This document shows, piece after piece, positions 51,336 through 64,000 of a stretch of 64,000 nucleotides of DNA. The position numbers and the translations under genes are program-made. The stretch is from Cyanoderma ruficeps (taxonomy: Eukaryota; Chordata; Aves; Passeriformes; Timaliidae). A model generated the notes under the pieces. The model did not search any database and had not been told where the DNA came from. It saw only the letters and a program-made list of their open reading frames with translations. The stretch's first letter is position 1; each line of letters starts with the position of its first letter. The stretch is taken from contig VZDJ01004378.1 in assembly GCA_008694505.1 (NCBI GenBank), positions 4,018,149 to 4,082,148 of the forward strand, read 5' to 3'.

Positions 51336-54300
51336 ATGTCTGGCTGTGTCTTTCCATCATCATTAGAGGTAAGGCAGGCATTCCAGGGCTGCAGAGTCTC
51401 ATCTCTAGGTGTTTGCATTAGGATGAGCAGATTGTGCTATGCCTGTTTGTCTGCACTGTCTGGAAGGGGGCCTAAGCTCATGGTTCAATAAATATAAATA
51501 TGTATTTTATATATAATATGTATTCAAAGGCATCTCATGTAGGGGTACAAAGAAGAAGGAGCCCACCACTACTCAATGCTTTCAGGACCAGAGTCTTTTG
51601 GACTTTTTGTTGTAGAAGCTTAGGCCACATTTACTGAAAAAAGCAGTATCTTGTTAATGATGATTCCTGTGCTCCTAGTTTGTCATAACAGTTTTTGTCA
51701 ATGCATTTGCCCTGTTATCGTTTACAAAATCTTTCTGCAATCTAAAAAAGACTAATAACACATATGAACTCACCAACTTAAATGCTTGTTACTGTCTCCT
51801 TTTCTTATCAATGACTTATCTTATTTTGCTTTACTTGAGTGGGTCAGAGGCTTTCTACTTGTGAATTTAATTGAATTCCTTCATTTATCCAGTTCAATAT
51901 CAATATATTGATATGTTTTTGCCCTACCTTTCTTGTTCAAATTAAAAGGCTGAGCCTAGAAACTTTGTACAATGTAGGATATGTTTGAATCCCTGAAAGC
52001 TCTTCCAGAACTTTATAAACTCAGAAATCTGTGTCTTGACATAACATATGCTTTTGAATCTGTGGAGGGAAATTGTCACTGGAAAGTGTCTTTGAGCTTT
52101 AAGATTTCTGTCACAGGGATTTTATTGCCAGACAAGTTGCTGTGTAATTAACTGATGACTTGAAATCACAACTTCTTGTCAAAAAGTGGAATACAACATC
52201 ATTCTGAATTGAGATGTTTGTTTGAAAACAAAGTTAATTATTCTATACTTCTTAACACTTAAACTTTTTTTGTGGTTCTCTTTCTTTAGAAAATTGATTT
52301 ACTTAAAAATTCTGAGTGTTTGGCTTATCTTCATTGATTTGCATTTAAATTATGACTTTGGTCTTTTGTGCAGCTGGAATATAAAGAAATGCTGATAAAG
52401 ACAATTAAGTAGCACTTTCCTTTAAGGGTTTATAACTGCTTACTACTAAGATATGTGAGGGGAAAGGAAAAGAAATTGATAGTGTTGTGCTGATTCTCAG
52501 ATACACTTTTCTTCCATAATGCACCCATTGCATTCCCTGAAGTTCAAACCAGGAATCTCTTCTACTGGCATGCAAGAGTTTTATGGGATAATTAACCTTT
52601 GCCCTCTCTAGTCTATAAAACAGAGAACAGAGGTCTGTGGGATTGTGAATATATACATATAGAATGCATAGAGAATGTGTTGTTTAAGCAAGATAAAATT
52701 AAGCCAATTGCTGTGTTTCCCCTTCCTCTGTTTCCTTTGCTTTGCCGTTATGTTAACACTTGGATTAGAACTCAAGCTGGATGGTCACCCCTTCAAGTGC
52801 ATTTTGTAAGAATAAGCAAAGGAGGGGGGAAATGACTGTTGTATTCACTTACATGCACTTGTGGAGTCACCCCAACAATGTAAATAGGTTTGACACCTAC
52901 AGTAACAGTGTATCTGTGTATGTATGAGTGAAATGGCAGAAGGTGTAGCTCTGAAAAATTAAAATAGTGTACATTCTGTAAAATATGTTTTTGATATACA
53001 CTACAGGAACTCTGCTATGGAGCATGTGGTTTTACAAGAGATGTAAAGAGGAAAAAGAGGAGACAAATAAAATACAAGTGTAAGAAGAGAAGATAGTCAC
53101 ACACTGTCCTCTGTCTCTGGGGAATCATCTGTAAACTGGGAGATCATGAGTTTCTTGTGTTGTTGATAGTCTTTCAATTCAGGAAATTGAGAAATATTAA
53201 AGAAATAATATATTGCTACCTTTGAGTATCTTCTGATTCTCCCTGCCTCAAAGATTCTAACTTCAGTTTTAATTCTTGCTCATAGAAAATCATAGGCTTC
53301 CTTGAAAAACTTTGAATGTCTAGTCAAAGCAGAATACAGAAAAAATAATAAATGTTATTTCATTTGCTCAAAACAGCGCAACTCATTCAAACACTGAAGC
53401 TGTATTTTTTGGGTTTTAGATGCTTTCAGAGCTATTAAAGATTTTTTGTGTTATTATCTTGTGGGATGCAGTTGTTAGTCACCCATTTTACTGTTGAAAG
53501 TTATAGGTTTGCACGTGGCTTCAAGCTGAGTTCTAAAAAGAATTTATCTCTGTTACTTTCAGTGATTATTATCCCACGTAGGAAGTGAGGCGACTTCTGC
53601 ACATCTTTCTGCACATCAAATGAAAAGTGGTGGCAGACTCAAAATTAACGTTTCACATTTGGATTTAGTGAGTCTTTACCTAGCGATGACAGCCAGCTTT
53701 GGCTGTTGCAGTTGTTCACATAAACATTTTTCTGCCTGCTGGCAGTTTTTTTTTTGCTTTGTTTTTATTAATTAGTTCCTGTCTGAACTAGGACAGACAC
53801 AGTGTTAACTTGCTTCCTTTTTTTTTTTTTTAAGGTCCTGAAGAAGTTGTGAAAACTGAATTTTAATTTTTTTTCCTATTTTAAGGTTGTACATATTTAA
53901 ACATGATGCAAGTAGGATTTATCACCTTTTAAGAGAAGAATGGAAGATTATTATAACTCCTCTGACCTAAACAGTCAGTTTTCCCAGGTTCACTGGATCT
54001 TTTCTTGGCTGGTGGTTTTGAGCACTTTCTGTGCTAATGGTTAAAAGTTTTCTGCTTTTTAGCCTTCTTGGAAAGAATGTGTATAAACCTTAATACTGTA
54101 TATGGTAATACAGAAATTCTGGGTAATTGGTTAGTATTTTTTAAAATATGCCATGCTTTTTTTAGTGATTATTTTTTTTAATATATGTGATCTTTTAGAC
54201 AGAAATTGCTGTAGTACATTGCCTCTAGACTGAATTCATGCTAGAAACCCTTGGCTGTATTAGGTGCCTGTGCATGGTAGCCCATTTTGCTTAATATTGT

Positions 54301-57300
54301 AACAGGAGATCATTTCCACAGATTACTCTAATGGGATATTTTATAGTTGGATATATTGTCTGCCATCTTTAGACTGCACCCTTATTCTTGGAGCCGTGTA
54401 TAAACATCTCTTATCCTGAATATTCTGGTGCTATCACAAAATTAGTGGTTTCCTGGTGGAGCATATGTTGGCCATATGGGCTGCTCTACATGCTGCTTCC
54501 CTTCCAGTCATTCCTATCTACTGTGTTGTGGATCTGAGTGTTTTAAGCTCCAACACTGGATGACCTACATATGGCTGAAAAGTAGCCTTTATTTTTTTAG
54601 CCACTATAATTATTTTGGTTCAGCTGTCGAAAGTGTTTAGAGTACTTAGAAGTAAATGTATCACACTCGGCTTTGTGCAAAACATTTGCATTGTGAGCTT
54701 TGGGTTGGTGGTGTTTGTTTTCCCAGACCAGGGAGGTTTTCTCTGTGCTCTTGGCAGCTGACAGAAGGGCTGGATGGTCTCACACCAGCACTCCCCTCCT
54801 GCCCTCAGCGTGCACACGAGCCCCGCACTGCACGGCGAGGTGGAGAGGCACTGGAGCGTGTGAGCACAGGAACAACCAGGCTGGCGCCTGTCCCAGAGCC
54901 TGGTGGCTGGCAGGGAGTCTGTCACCAGTGCTGGCTGGGGGAAGGGAGAGCCGGGACACGGGCTGAAATGGGAGCTGAGCTGGATGCTGCATCCACTCAG
55001 AGCACCAAAACAAAACAAGGAAAATGAACTGATATTGAAAACCATCAGTTGGGATTGATGCAAAGACAGTGATAGCAGTGCAGAATAACAAAGAGGTTTC
55101 TCCAGTAATAACAAAACATAAATTAAATTAATAACTGCTTAAGTAGTTTGTATTACAAGGCTCTAAGGTAATTCACCAACAGAATAAAATCAGTGACATG
55201 CTGGAGTTCTGTAGCCAAGTATTTCTTGGGCAAAACAAACTAGTAAAACACAGCACTGAAGGGCCATCTGCTAACATGAGACACTATATTAAAACCTTTC
55301 ATATTACCATTAGCACATGTACATGCATGTAAAATGGGATCCTGCAAATCTTTAAAAAGAAAAAAAAAGAGTAATACTATTTGTATCTAGTGTAAAAGCT
55401 ATTAAAATACAATCATTCCTAAAATGCAATAATTCCAAAAATACTTTGCAATTCCCCTTGTTAATACACATGTTCATGGGATATTTTTAAATGAGTGAAT
55501 TAAGCCCTTTTTCCAAAAGGTAGAAATCATCAGCATAAATTATTCTTGAGTAAAGATTTAGCACTAGGCTCTGCTATTGTCATAATGTTCAGTAATGTGC
55601 CAACTTTTAGTCTGCGTTAACAATGTAAGGGAAAAGCCCACTTCTGAGAGCCCGCTCTGCACATCTTTGTGAGAAGAAACTTTTAAATGAAAAGGTATGA
55701 CACTAATCAGGAATATCGTATTTTTTATCTACTGGGCCACTCAGACTGAACTGATGCAAATTGTATAAGGTTTTTCCCAACTCCCTCTGAAGTGGCAAGA
55801 CAGTTATGCTCTGTGTGTATTACCTCTGCTTCATTGTCTTGCTTTCTTCAGTTTCATTGTTTTTGTCATACTGATAGGAATTTATGATTAATCTCAAATC
55901 AAATTAGTTATCTTACAAGCCTTTTGTTCTGGTTGCACTGTAACTTGCCAGCCTTTTTACTGTTAACAAAGAAATAAACTTGAGATTTTTGACACTTGCT
56001 TGGTGGAGTATGGATTTTCACCAGTTCCTAACTGTCATTTGTTCCTGCTGCATCCTGGAGCTGGATGATCACTTACTCAGTTCACTCTTTTGCAGTGAAG
56101 AAAGATCATATCACTTTTTGTTCTCTGTATATTGCTTATACATCTTGCCTGGGAAATTATGCAGCTTGTCCTCTGTAAGTTGCCTTCTAGAGGAAGGATG
56201 CTTTTGGAAAGAAGCTTTGTGCAGTTCAATAGACCTATTAAAACTGATTTCTCCATCTTAGGAAATGGCTCCTCAGTGACTAAGGAGTCTAAATTTTTCC
56301 CAGGAGCTGTGGTGTTTTGATCAGCATCCTAAATTGCTAGAGAAAGTCTCTCTTCACTGAGCACTTTTTAGGATCTTTCATAGTAATACTACCCTGCTTT
56401 AGGAATAAAATGAGGAGTAGAAGCTGGAATAGAGACTAATCCTTCTAAGCACTATGTTAATAAGGTAGGAGAAGATGGCAAAGCTTAAATTTTGGATTCA
56501 GTGAAACTTTCCTGTGCAGAGGTGAATAAAACTGAGAATTGCTTGTGCTGATAATAACACTAAGACTTAAAAATTATGAAGATATTTTTTTGTTTCCCCT
56601 GACTATGTTTCAATGCTTTTCCTGTCTAGGCAAATCAAAACAGCAGATGCCCCAACTCTGTCAATAAAGAAAAATAATTAATTGTATCCTGGTCTGTGTC
56701 CCCATGTGGAACAGGGAGAAATGACCCATATTTATATCATTCATGTTTGTTACTTGTAGGATGCACTATGTGTTCTGTATCTACATCTTCTGATTTTAGC
56801 TCTCCCTTTTGTCTTCTTTCAAAGCATGGCTGATTGTTTCACCTCTTTCACCTACTTGTATGGTTTCTTTACCTTTCTTCCTGCCTTTTCCTTTCCCATA
56901 TCTCTGCTCTAAATGCTTCTATGAAATCTTAGAAGGAAGATATAAAATGAGATTTTCCCAAATGGCCTGGGGAAAATATTAGGGAACTTACAATTTGATT
57001 ACAATTGCTGGTCTGTATTGGATTATGGGGGCTTTTTGAGCTATTGACTCAATAGCTAAACTCCCAAATCTAGCAGTTTAATTTTTTTTTAAGTGTAAGA
57101 TTAAACATTATTTTCAACTTTTTTTGTTTGCTTTTTTTCTTTTAGGGAGGCAGGGGTGGGAGAAATGGTGTAGGAAGAACTGTTTCCTTAAGCTTTTCCC
57201 AGTTTTAATTAATAAAATATGATCATCTGATTTGTCGCAGTTTTTCAGTGTCTAGGGAAGAAGGGGGTGGTGAAGGAGACCAGCTTATGTTAGTTCCTAA

Positions 57301-57482
57301 ACCAGGCAATTTTGTGTTTGTTGACCACGTTGTACAGTAAAGACTATGGGAGCACCAGGCTGCCAAATACCATTGTTCCAGTGCATTTGACAAATTAGGA
57401 CAGTGGCTAGACAGTGTCTTGAGGTTCATCTGCGATGGTAAATACTGGCTCAGTTTGATATCTCAGGACATTTTTAAATGTC
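51336..57482. other. Intron 1 segment, no gene recognised
   Basis: AT-rich unique sequence except for a GC- and CpG-richer patch at about 54700-54980. No exon-like frame with recognisable protein content. Confidence 0.5.
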
Positions 57483-57645
57483 ACAGAACAGGTGAAGTTG
57501 GAAGGGAGCACTGGAGACAGCTTACTCCAGCCTCCTTGCTCAAGCAGGGTCCCTTATAGCACACCACTCAGAATTGTGTCCAGAGGGCGTTTGAGTATCT
57601 CCAGAGAAGGAGAATCCACAACCTTTCCAGGAAATGCAGTCTAAG
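57483..57645 (-). mobile_element. CR1 fragment
   Basis: CAGAACAGGTGAAGTTGGAA, then CAGCCTCCTTGCTCAAGCAG, AATTGTGTCCAGAGGGCGTT, and GAGTATCTCCAGAGAAGGAG. This is a diverged minus-strand CR1 3' region lacking the terminal tail. Confidence 0.9.
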
Positions 57646-58720
57646 ATTGTCACAAGACAGACAAAGTTTCATTTCTTTTGATAACTTTGAAGTAATTTAT
57701 GGTTTTTTTCTTTAAACTTTTCTTATACCAATTTCTTATATCAATTTTCTTTTTTTATGCCAATTCACATGGTACTTAAAAATGAAGGATTTCTAAATTA
57801 TCCTTGATAACCATATCCCTGTTAGTGCTCTAGGCAGCTTGATTTATATGAAATAAGCTCTGTTCTGATTCTGGGTTTACACTAAATGACTTCCAGGCAT
57901 TCCTGCCAACCTTAAATTCTCTATGATTATATTGGAACAACGGATGGTTACATGATTAGATTCAACAGATATTTCAAATTTAAACTTCCAGGACTGCAAA
58001 CATGACCGATTGCATGTGTGATGGCAGATTATGTAATTAGTTTGTTAAAATCTATTTGGAATTCATGCTTCATATAGGTTTAGAAAAGACAATTTGGCTA
58101 CTTTAAAATAAAGGCAATTTTTTCTACTTGTTAATAACATTTGCTGGTTTAAGTCTACAGTTTCTAAGATTAAGAATTTGTCACTTGGGTTGATTTCTTG
58201 TCCCCTATGGACTGCTAGGATGTAGGGAGTTTGCTAACTTGTTCTGCTTTTTTCAACACTAATATGTATCCTTTAAGTCAATGTGCTTGACCAGATTTAT
58301 TAACAATCATCCTTTCCTTTCATTAATTAAAATACTAATTATCCTATTTCCCCCCTGAATTTCCTGCCAAGAAATCTGTGAAGCAGTCTTGCATAATAGA
58401 TGTAATTGAAGTGTTCTGGTTAATAAGACAGATCTCAACATACTTGGTTCAACTTCTTGCTTCAGTTCTTTTCCACGACTGCTTATTTTTTTAAACTTTT
58501 TTTTGAGATTCATCTGTGTAAATGAGATCACCCTGTAGCAGGAAAGAGTGAAGTTTGGGTTTCCATCAGTTGTTTTACTGCTTGGTTTTACAGCAACAAG
58601 TGGTATACAATGAGCATTCTTAACCTCCTCCTCACTGAGGTAATAGGATTTTGGGACTGTCACCCCTCTGTCTCAACAAGTGCTCTCTGTAGAACTAGAG
58701 TTGTGTCTATTGCATTTTCT

Positions 58721-58753
58721 CTGACTTAATTAAACTTCTGACTTAATTAAGCT
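58721..58753. repeat. 17-bp tandem duplication with TTAATTAA cores
   Basis: CTGACTTAATTAAACTT is followed at once by CTGACTTAATTAAGCT. Each copy holds the palindrome TTAATTAA. Confidence 0.85.
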
Positions 58754-59269
58754 ATCTGCTACTTTCATACAAATTTATTGAGCTTTTAATCAAACAGCTT
58801 AATTGTCTGCAGTCAACAGCTGAATTTGTCGCTGGGGCAGTGGGGGTACCTCAGGATAGAAGCTGTCTTCTAGAGTTACCTGACATGCAGAGAGAACAAA
58901 TGGGCATGCATCTGTGTATATGCTGTTTATAAAGATGAGTGTCATATGAGAAAAATATTCTGTGAATGTTTTTGTGACATCAGACAATCTGACACTAATG
59001 TGTATAGATATATTGGAGGGAAGTTAAGGTGGTAACTTTAATTCTGTTTTCTTTTGAGTTCTTGGTTTTTGCGAATTGAATGGGTAATTTAAACACAACT
59101 TGAGTATACAGTTCATTATCTTTTAACTAGTAAATGTGTATTCCATTGCCACTCGATTTTAAACCTTGGAATAAGAATACCTGTTCTTGAGAACATTTTG
59201 TGAACTTCTGTTGCTACAGAAGGAGAGATGGACTAGCAGTGGTATTAATATATTGACTGTACTTGACAA

Positions 59270-59300
59270 TACAGTCAAACCTCTGTACAGTCAAACCTCT
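59270..59300. repeat. 16-bp tandem duplication
   Basis: TACAGTCAAACCTCTG is followed directly by TACAGTCAAACCTCT. Confidence 0.85.
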
Positions 59301-59349
59301 TGATACAGACACTTTTTTAGTTTTAACATGGGAAACCAGGAGACTTTCA

Positions 59350-59364
59350 GATAGATAGATAGAT
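59350..59364. repeat. Short GATA microsatellite
   Basis: Three GATA units plus a partial unit, then GATG. Confidence 0.85.
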
Positions 59365-62306
59365 GGATCTGTGAATCTAAACAAAGCTTCAGGGACAGCA
59401 CAAAGTAAGTCCAGGGTGTTGATTTAACTTCAAGGATTTACTGCAAATGAGGTCAAGATTTAGAGCTTCTATGGGATACTGCATACATCTTATCTAAAAG
59501 GACCAAATTTTAGGCAGTGAAAATCACAGATCATTACCAGCTTCTTCTTTAATTATTTGTAGGAGTAGGAAATATTTACTGAAATGAGACAGAGCTACAT
59601 TGGATATGTTATTTTATGGAAAGAGCTAAATGCTGGAATCCTCACAGCTTAGAATCTAGGGGGCATCAGGTTTTTCATCCAAAGTGAGAGTGTTTAAAAT
59701 AAGTGTACTTCAGTATTATTGGAGAGAGTTTTGGCAAAAAATCATAAAAATGCTCAATCACTTGATTTAGTGCAATGTGGTTTTTTCTTTCTTTCCTTTC
59801 CAGTGAAAAATATCAGATGCTGAGAAGAAAAACAGGAAAGAGGGGAAAAACAACACAAAAGATCTTACCAAAACCAACACACCGAACTAAAACCCTGTGT
59901 ATGCACTTCCAAATAATCATGCCTCTTTGTCTAGCTTCTCTCTCCAAGCCAAAGTTAAGCAATCCCGTGAACTTTGAGATTTATTTTCCTCATTAGTATT
60001 CAAATTGTTGTTTTTGGGTTGATGTTGGTGTGGAAGTGGTAGTAACTGATAAACAGCTTTCAACTGCTAAGTGGCTGTAGTACCTTGCTGGTGCTTTTGC
60101 TTTTTGCCTTTCCTCCTTTCTGCAAGTTTGTTATTAATTGGGTGTTTTGGGTTCATGTGCATTGCTGAGCTCAGAAGGCCTTTCAGAGGCAAGTATTGCT
60201 GCCTCTGCCGCTTGTTTTCTTGGTTTTTTCACAGAAGCCAATGCTGTTAGCTGGTCATCTTCTGGACACACTGCTGTCCTGCTGATGAGGCATAAGTAAC
60301 TGAGACAGCGTTTTAAAACACAAAAATACACCATTTTGTATCAGGGCTGTTTCTGCCATCTATATCGCTGCATTCCTCTTGGTATCCTTTGTGCTGGCAC
60401 AGACCTGGCTGGACTTGTGTGAGGAAACACTTTCTTCTTTCTCCTCTTTCACAGATAAATTCTGCCAGGGTTGAAATACTTGGGATATATTCTCTGTTAC
60501 TTGTGGGTGCTGGAAAGCTTTGTTCACAATGGATAAATGGATGTTTGACCTTTGAAGTCAGGGAGAAACTCAATAGGAGTGCAGTGGAACAGAATAAAGA
60601 CAAATATCATAGACTGGAAGGAGTGGGAAGGATCATTTTAGGGTGGAAAGTAATTTCAAGGGAACTAGAAGATTCTCATCAGTATTCTTTTAATATCTTT
60701 TTCAGCTCAGCTGAAAGATCCAATTGCTCCGTAAGAAGTTTGCCTGCTTTCCTGTTGTATTCTGCCTCTGAATTAAAGCTCACTTGGATGATGCCATTCA
60801 AGAACTCATAGTCCTCCTTCCTACACTTCCTTGCAGAATAAGTGGAGAAGGCAATAAGGAGTTACATATTGATGAACCAAAAAAAAAAAATCAGTATACA
60901 CAGTCTTGGCAGACATTTCTTACCATGGTTGACATACGCTAACTGTGCAGCAGATGTATGACTAAAAGTAATTTGTGGAACATACTCTGTTTCTCTGGTC
61001 AGGATGTTAAATTTCAGTTGTGTATACACAGTGTGAACTAAACCATGCTCTGCTCTCAATGGAAGAGTCCATATGAAGATTTTTAAGGAAACTGATGCTT
61101 AAAAACACTGTAAGAAAATATATCTACCTGTTTATCTGGCCCATAGAAGCAGAATGTGAAACTTAAGTTCTTTAAGAATAAGTAAAAATTTAACACTTAA
61201 TGCCATCCTCTCTAGTGATAGAGAAGTATTATTAAGGTTGTGTCTTTAGACTCGTCTTAATCATTAGGGAGTCTTTCCTTCAGTTCCTTTACAGTTTGCA
61301 TGTAATTAATTATGAATAAAAATAAGGAATCAATAAAATTATTAAAATAAATAAGAATATTCTAGAGTCACTGAAACCTGGCAATGCCATAGTTACCAGT
61401 ACAGGTAACTTACACTTCCGAACAAATAGCAGCTGTTCTGAAACAGCATCCCCCCACCTTGTCCTCCAAGCAGAACAGCTCCTGCAAGAAATAATGTCAT
61501 CCACAGCTACCTTCCCATGAATATGGTAAAGACTATAATTTGTCAGTCAGAACATTATTTCTAAAATATTCACAAAATATTGCTTTTTTTTTTTCCTTTT
61601 GAAAAAAACCAAACCGATGCTATAAAGCTGAGTTGGGTTTGTAACTCTTAGAAACACAGTTAAGTCATCTATAGAGCCATTGTCTTGTTCTGCTGCAGAT
61701 CAGGCAATAACTGGTGTTTTCAGACATGCTTTGACATTTGCTCCCTGGTGAATTTGATCTGCCTCTAGCAGATATAGAAGATTCATCACAGTGTATTTTT
61801 TTCTTCTCTGGGTGATTCTGGAGGAATAATTAGCTGTGTTTAAATACCTTACATATACTTTTTGCTTTTATTCTTAAGTTAGGATTTCAGTATAATTAAC
61901 TATGAATTTGAGTTGTTTCTAAGGCACAGTTCTGGAGGGTGACTGCAGTCTGTAAGCTGAAAACTGTTCTGGCACATATAATTTCAATGTACTGTGACTC
62001 TTTCTAGTTTCAAAAATCTCATTAAACTGCTCTGCATAGAGAAGTGCAGTATCAGATTTCATTTTCTGGTACAGGCAGAAAAGATGAGATTGCAGAATCA
62101 GCGTATGCACTTTCAAGGATCTTAGTGCAGGGTCTTTTGTCTGTGATGCCTTGAATGTGAGTTCCATATTTTCCACTATTAGCAGCATGGTCTGAGGTGA
62201 GGAACGTTTAAAGAAGAATGCAGAGATGTTTGCAAGGTAAGCTACTCAGAGAAATGTGAATGTATGCAGTATCTCCCTCAGACAACTAAGTACTTAAGGG
62301 TACCAC

Positions 62307-62353
62307 TTTTTTCTTTTTTTTTCTTTTTTTTTCTTTTTTTTTCTTTTTTTTTN
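62307..62353. repeat. CT9 decamer array ending at an N
   Basis: Single C residues spaced every 10 bases in a T tract (C at 62313, 62323, 62333 and 62343), ending at N 62353. The array length is probably not resolved in the assembly. Confidence 0.9.
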
Positions 62354-63212
62354 ATTAGGTAAGTGTTCCTGGTTTTTACCAATCATATATGCAGAAGACA
62401 CATCTAGCTATTGCCTTATGTGTCTTCCTCTTTTCTGACAGATATCTTCCAGTGTTAATCTTTTTTTTAATGAGGAACTTTGCTATTGATATGTAGAGAA
62501 ATCATGAAAAATGGTCTCAAAAGCAGTTTCCTGGCAGCTTTTCAAGAGGTAGGGTCAGTGAAATAGAGGAAATGGAGATTCTTCTGAGAGATGAACAGAA
62601 AAGGCTAAGATGCAAAAATTGTGAATTGCAACAAAGTAAACTCCATCTGGTTGTCAGGAAATTCAGTTCTGATGGTGAATGTGGCTAAGCACTGGAAGAA
62701 TTTGCGTAGAGATTTTGCAGAATCTGTATTACTACAGGTGTGCAGTCCTGCACTGGCCAAGGCCCTGAGCACTGTAGTAGTTGCAATACAGCAACTTTGC
62801 TGACTTTTCTTTAAATAAGAGTTTGGACTGTACGATCTCTACGTATCCCAGCCACCCTAAATTTTTCTTTGATTTTTGTGCATGAGAAGTACAGAAATGA
62901 TGTGTACTTGCATATCATGCTTGATTCTTCCAAGAAAATTTGGATTGATTTATTTGGCCGTATGTGTACCAGCTGTATGGTGTATTCAGACAGGGACAGG
63001 AAAACAGACATGTCTCAAAAGCATGGGACACACTGAGCTTCAGTGACATTGCCCAAAAATAAGAAACTGTTGGAAAAATCCTAGAAAGGACTATGCTTAG
63101 GGAGGGTTGGGGAAGCTTACTTTGTGACATGATTTAGAACTGTGAGCTGACTGTAGCAATGTCACACACCAGTGTGCTGGAACACATAGGCTCTTGGCAC
63201 AGCTGGAGTTGT

Positions 63213-63242
63213 GATGTTGGAAATAATGATGTTGGAAATAAT
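63213..63242. repeat. 15-bp perfect tandem duplication
   Basis: GATGTTGGAAATAAT occurs twice in a row. Confidence 0.95.
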
Positions 63243-64000
63243 CCTGTGAGAGCTACTCATGGTAGCAGAGTTGACTTTTGGTAATGTCAGAATACCCTCC
63301 CTAGTTAATCCCTGCCTGTTTCCTTCTGTATTAATCCATTAAATGTACTGGGTGCAATTTTACCTAATTACTGTATGTTTTCATTGAAATATACCCTATT
63401 TGCTTCATGTGAAGTAATTGCAACCGTATGAGAAAGAGCAAAAAACAGTGCCTCTGGAAAAGCTGAGATAGATCATGAGTTGGTTTATTTGTGATTTTAA
63501 TAAGCCCTTGAAGGCTTAATTTTTTGCTTAATAGTGTTTTGGAGGCAAAAACAGTGTTTAGTTTAACCAGCAGTTTTAGCTGTTGATAGTCAACTGTGCA
63601 ATTTTGGTACGTCTGTGCTTGCTTGTTTTTATCATCCCTCTCTGCTCTTTTAACTAGCGAGAAAACAGTTGACATAGTTATTTCATTCTTCCCCCCCCTA
63701 CTCCCCCTTGTCAAGGGGAAAAGTACTTCTTGTGAGGGTGGCAAAATAGGAAGATTTATAGAAGATTAGGGCAATAAAATGTGTATGGAATCCCCTTTTC
63801 ACTCTGTTGTACATATATTGCAAAATTCATGATGGAATGTTTGCACTTTAGGAATAAAGGGGGATGATGGCTGTATTGATATGTACTTTCTTACTTCCTG
63901 TATTACTTGGACACCTAATTTTTATGTTAGGGTAGTAGCAACTTGAGGGAGTGAAAGAACTCTTGGAACCTTAACTTGTGAAATGTTAATCAAACACATC

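Larger units (their letters stand above)
22226..64000 (+). other. CADPS2: CADPS2 intron 1 (partial, runs off the right edge)
   Basis: No sequence resembling the next CADPS2 coding segment (which begins near an NKQQLQ-like motif in vertebrates) was noticed, so at least 41.8 kb to the right edge is taken as intron 1. Composition falls from GC-rich to AT-rich within about 400 bp of the exon. The intron carries CR1 fragments, one LTR-like repeat, short tandem repeats and long unique stretches. A very long first intron is expected for this gene in vertebrates. A small unannotated exon or a nested non-coding RNA cannot be excluded by eye. Confidence 0.8.
57646..64000. other. Intron 1 segment to the right edge, no gene recognised
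   Basis: AT-rich unique sequence with short tandem repeats at 58721-58753, 59270-59300, 59350-59364, 62307-62352 and 63213-63242. Frames of 118-140 codons at 58307-58663, 60389-60811 and 63364-63744 have no recognisable domain. Confidence 0.5.

Noticed and set aside
54620..55114. 164-codon minus-strand frame with several cysteines
   Set aside because: It overlaps other frames in a GC-rich patch and has no recognisable domain. The cysteine spacing fits no family I know.
60605..60660. Possible short CR1 tail beginning ATCATAGACTGGAAGGAGTG
   Set aside because: The match to the CR1 end is too short and diverged to separate from chance.
1..64000. CRISPR arrays, rRNA genes, tRNA genes, bacterial-type operons
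   Set aside because: No regularly spaced repeats with unique spacers and no rRNA or tRNA signature were seen. The window has vertebrate intergenic and intronic character. A covariance-model scan was not possible here.

Overview
The window looks like a stretch of bird chromosome. Fragments of CR1-type non-LTR retrotransposon recur on both strands, several ending in the ATTCTRTG-like 3' tail typical of avian CR1. The background is AT-rich and non-coding, with one sharp CpG island. Two single Ns and one 38-N run show it is a draft assembly. The species cannot be fixed from what is visible.

Only one protein-coding gene is supported: the first coding exon of CADPS2 (calcium-dependent activator protein for secretion 2), plus strand, positions 21902-22225. 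It encodes 108 residues, sits in a CpG island at about 21290-22580, has an in-frame stop 27 codons upstream of the ATG, and ends in phase 0 at a GTGAGC splice donor. I did not find the second exon, so everything from 22226 to the right edge (at least 41.8 kb) is read as CADPS2 intron 1.

Left of the gene (1-21290) is intergenic DNA: AT-rich unique sequence, CR1 pieces at about 4437, 10588 and 15255, and a long degraded CR1 at about 18285-19680 that keeps recognisable reverse transcriptase motifs. At about 5196-5589 there is a possible frameshifted relic of a PHF7/G2E3-like zinc-finger gene. Right of the exon, the intron holds more CR1 copies (about 23395, 24340, 43150, 46805, 51035 and 57480). 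It also holds an older LTR/ERV-like interspersed repeat at about 47370-48165 that explains the longest open frame of the intron, several short perfect inverted repeats, a TAAT-rich stretch at about 32600-33480 that could be regulatory, and repeat tracts interrupted by assembly Ns.

No operon, CRISPR array, rRNA or tRNA gene is evident. Apart from the exon, the open frames in the window look like chance or repeat-derived frames. I found nothing I would call a new biological system. The observations most worth a second look are the zinc-finger relic, the unresolved G3T8 tract, the hairpins and the TAAT-rich intronic block.
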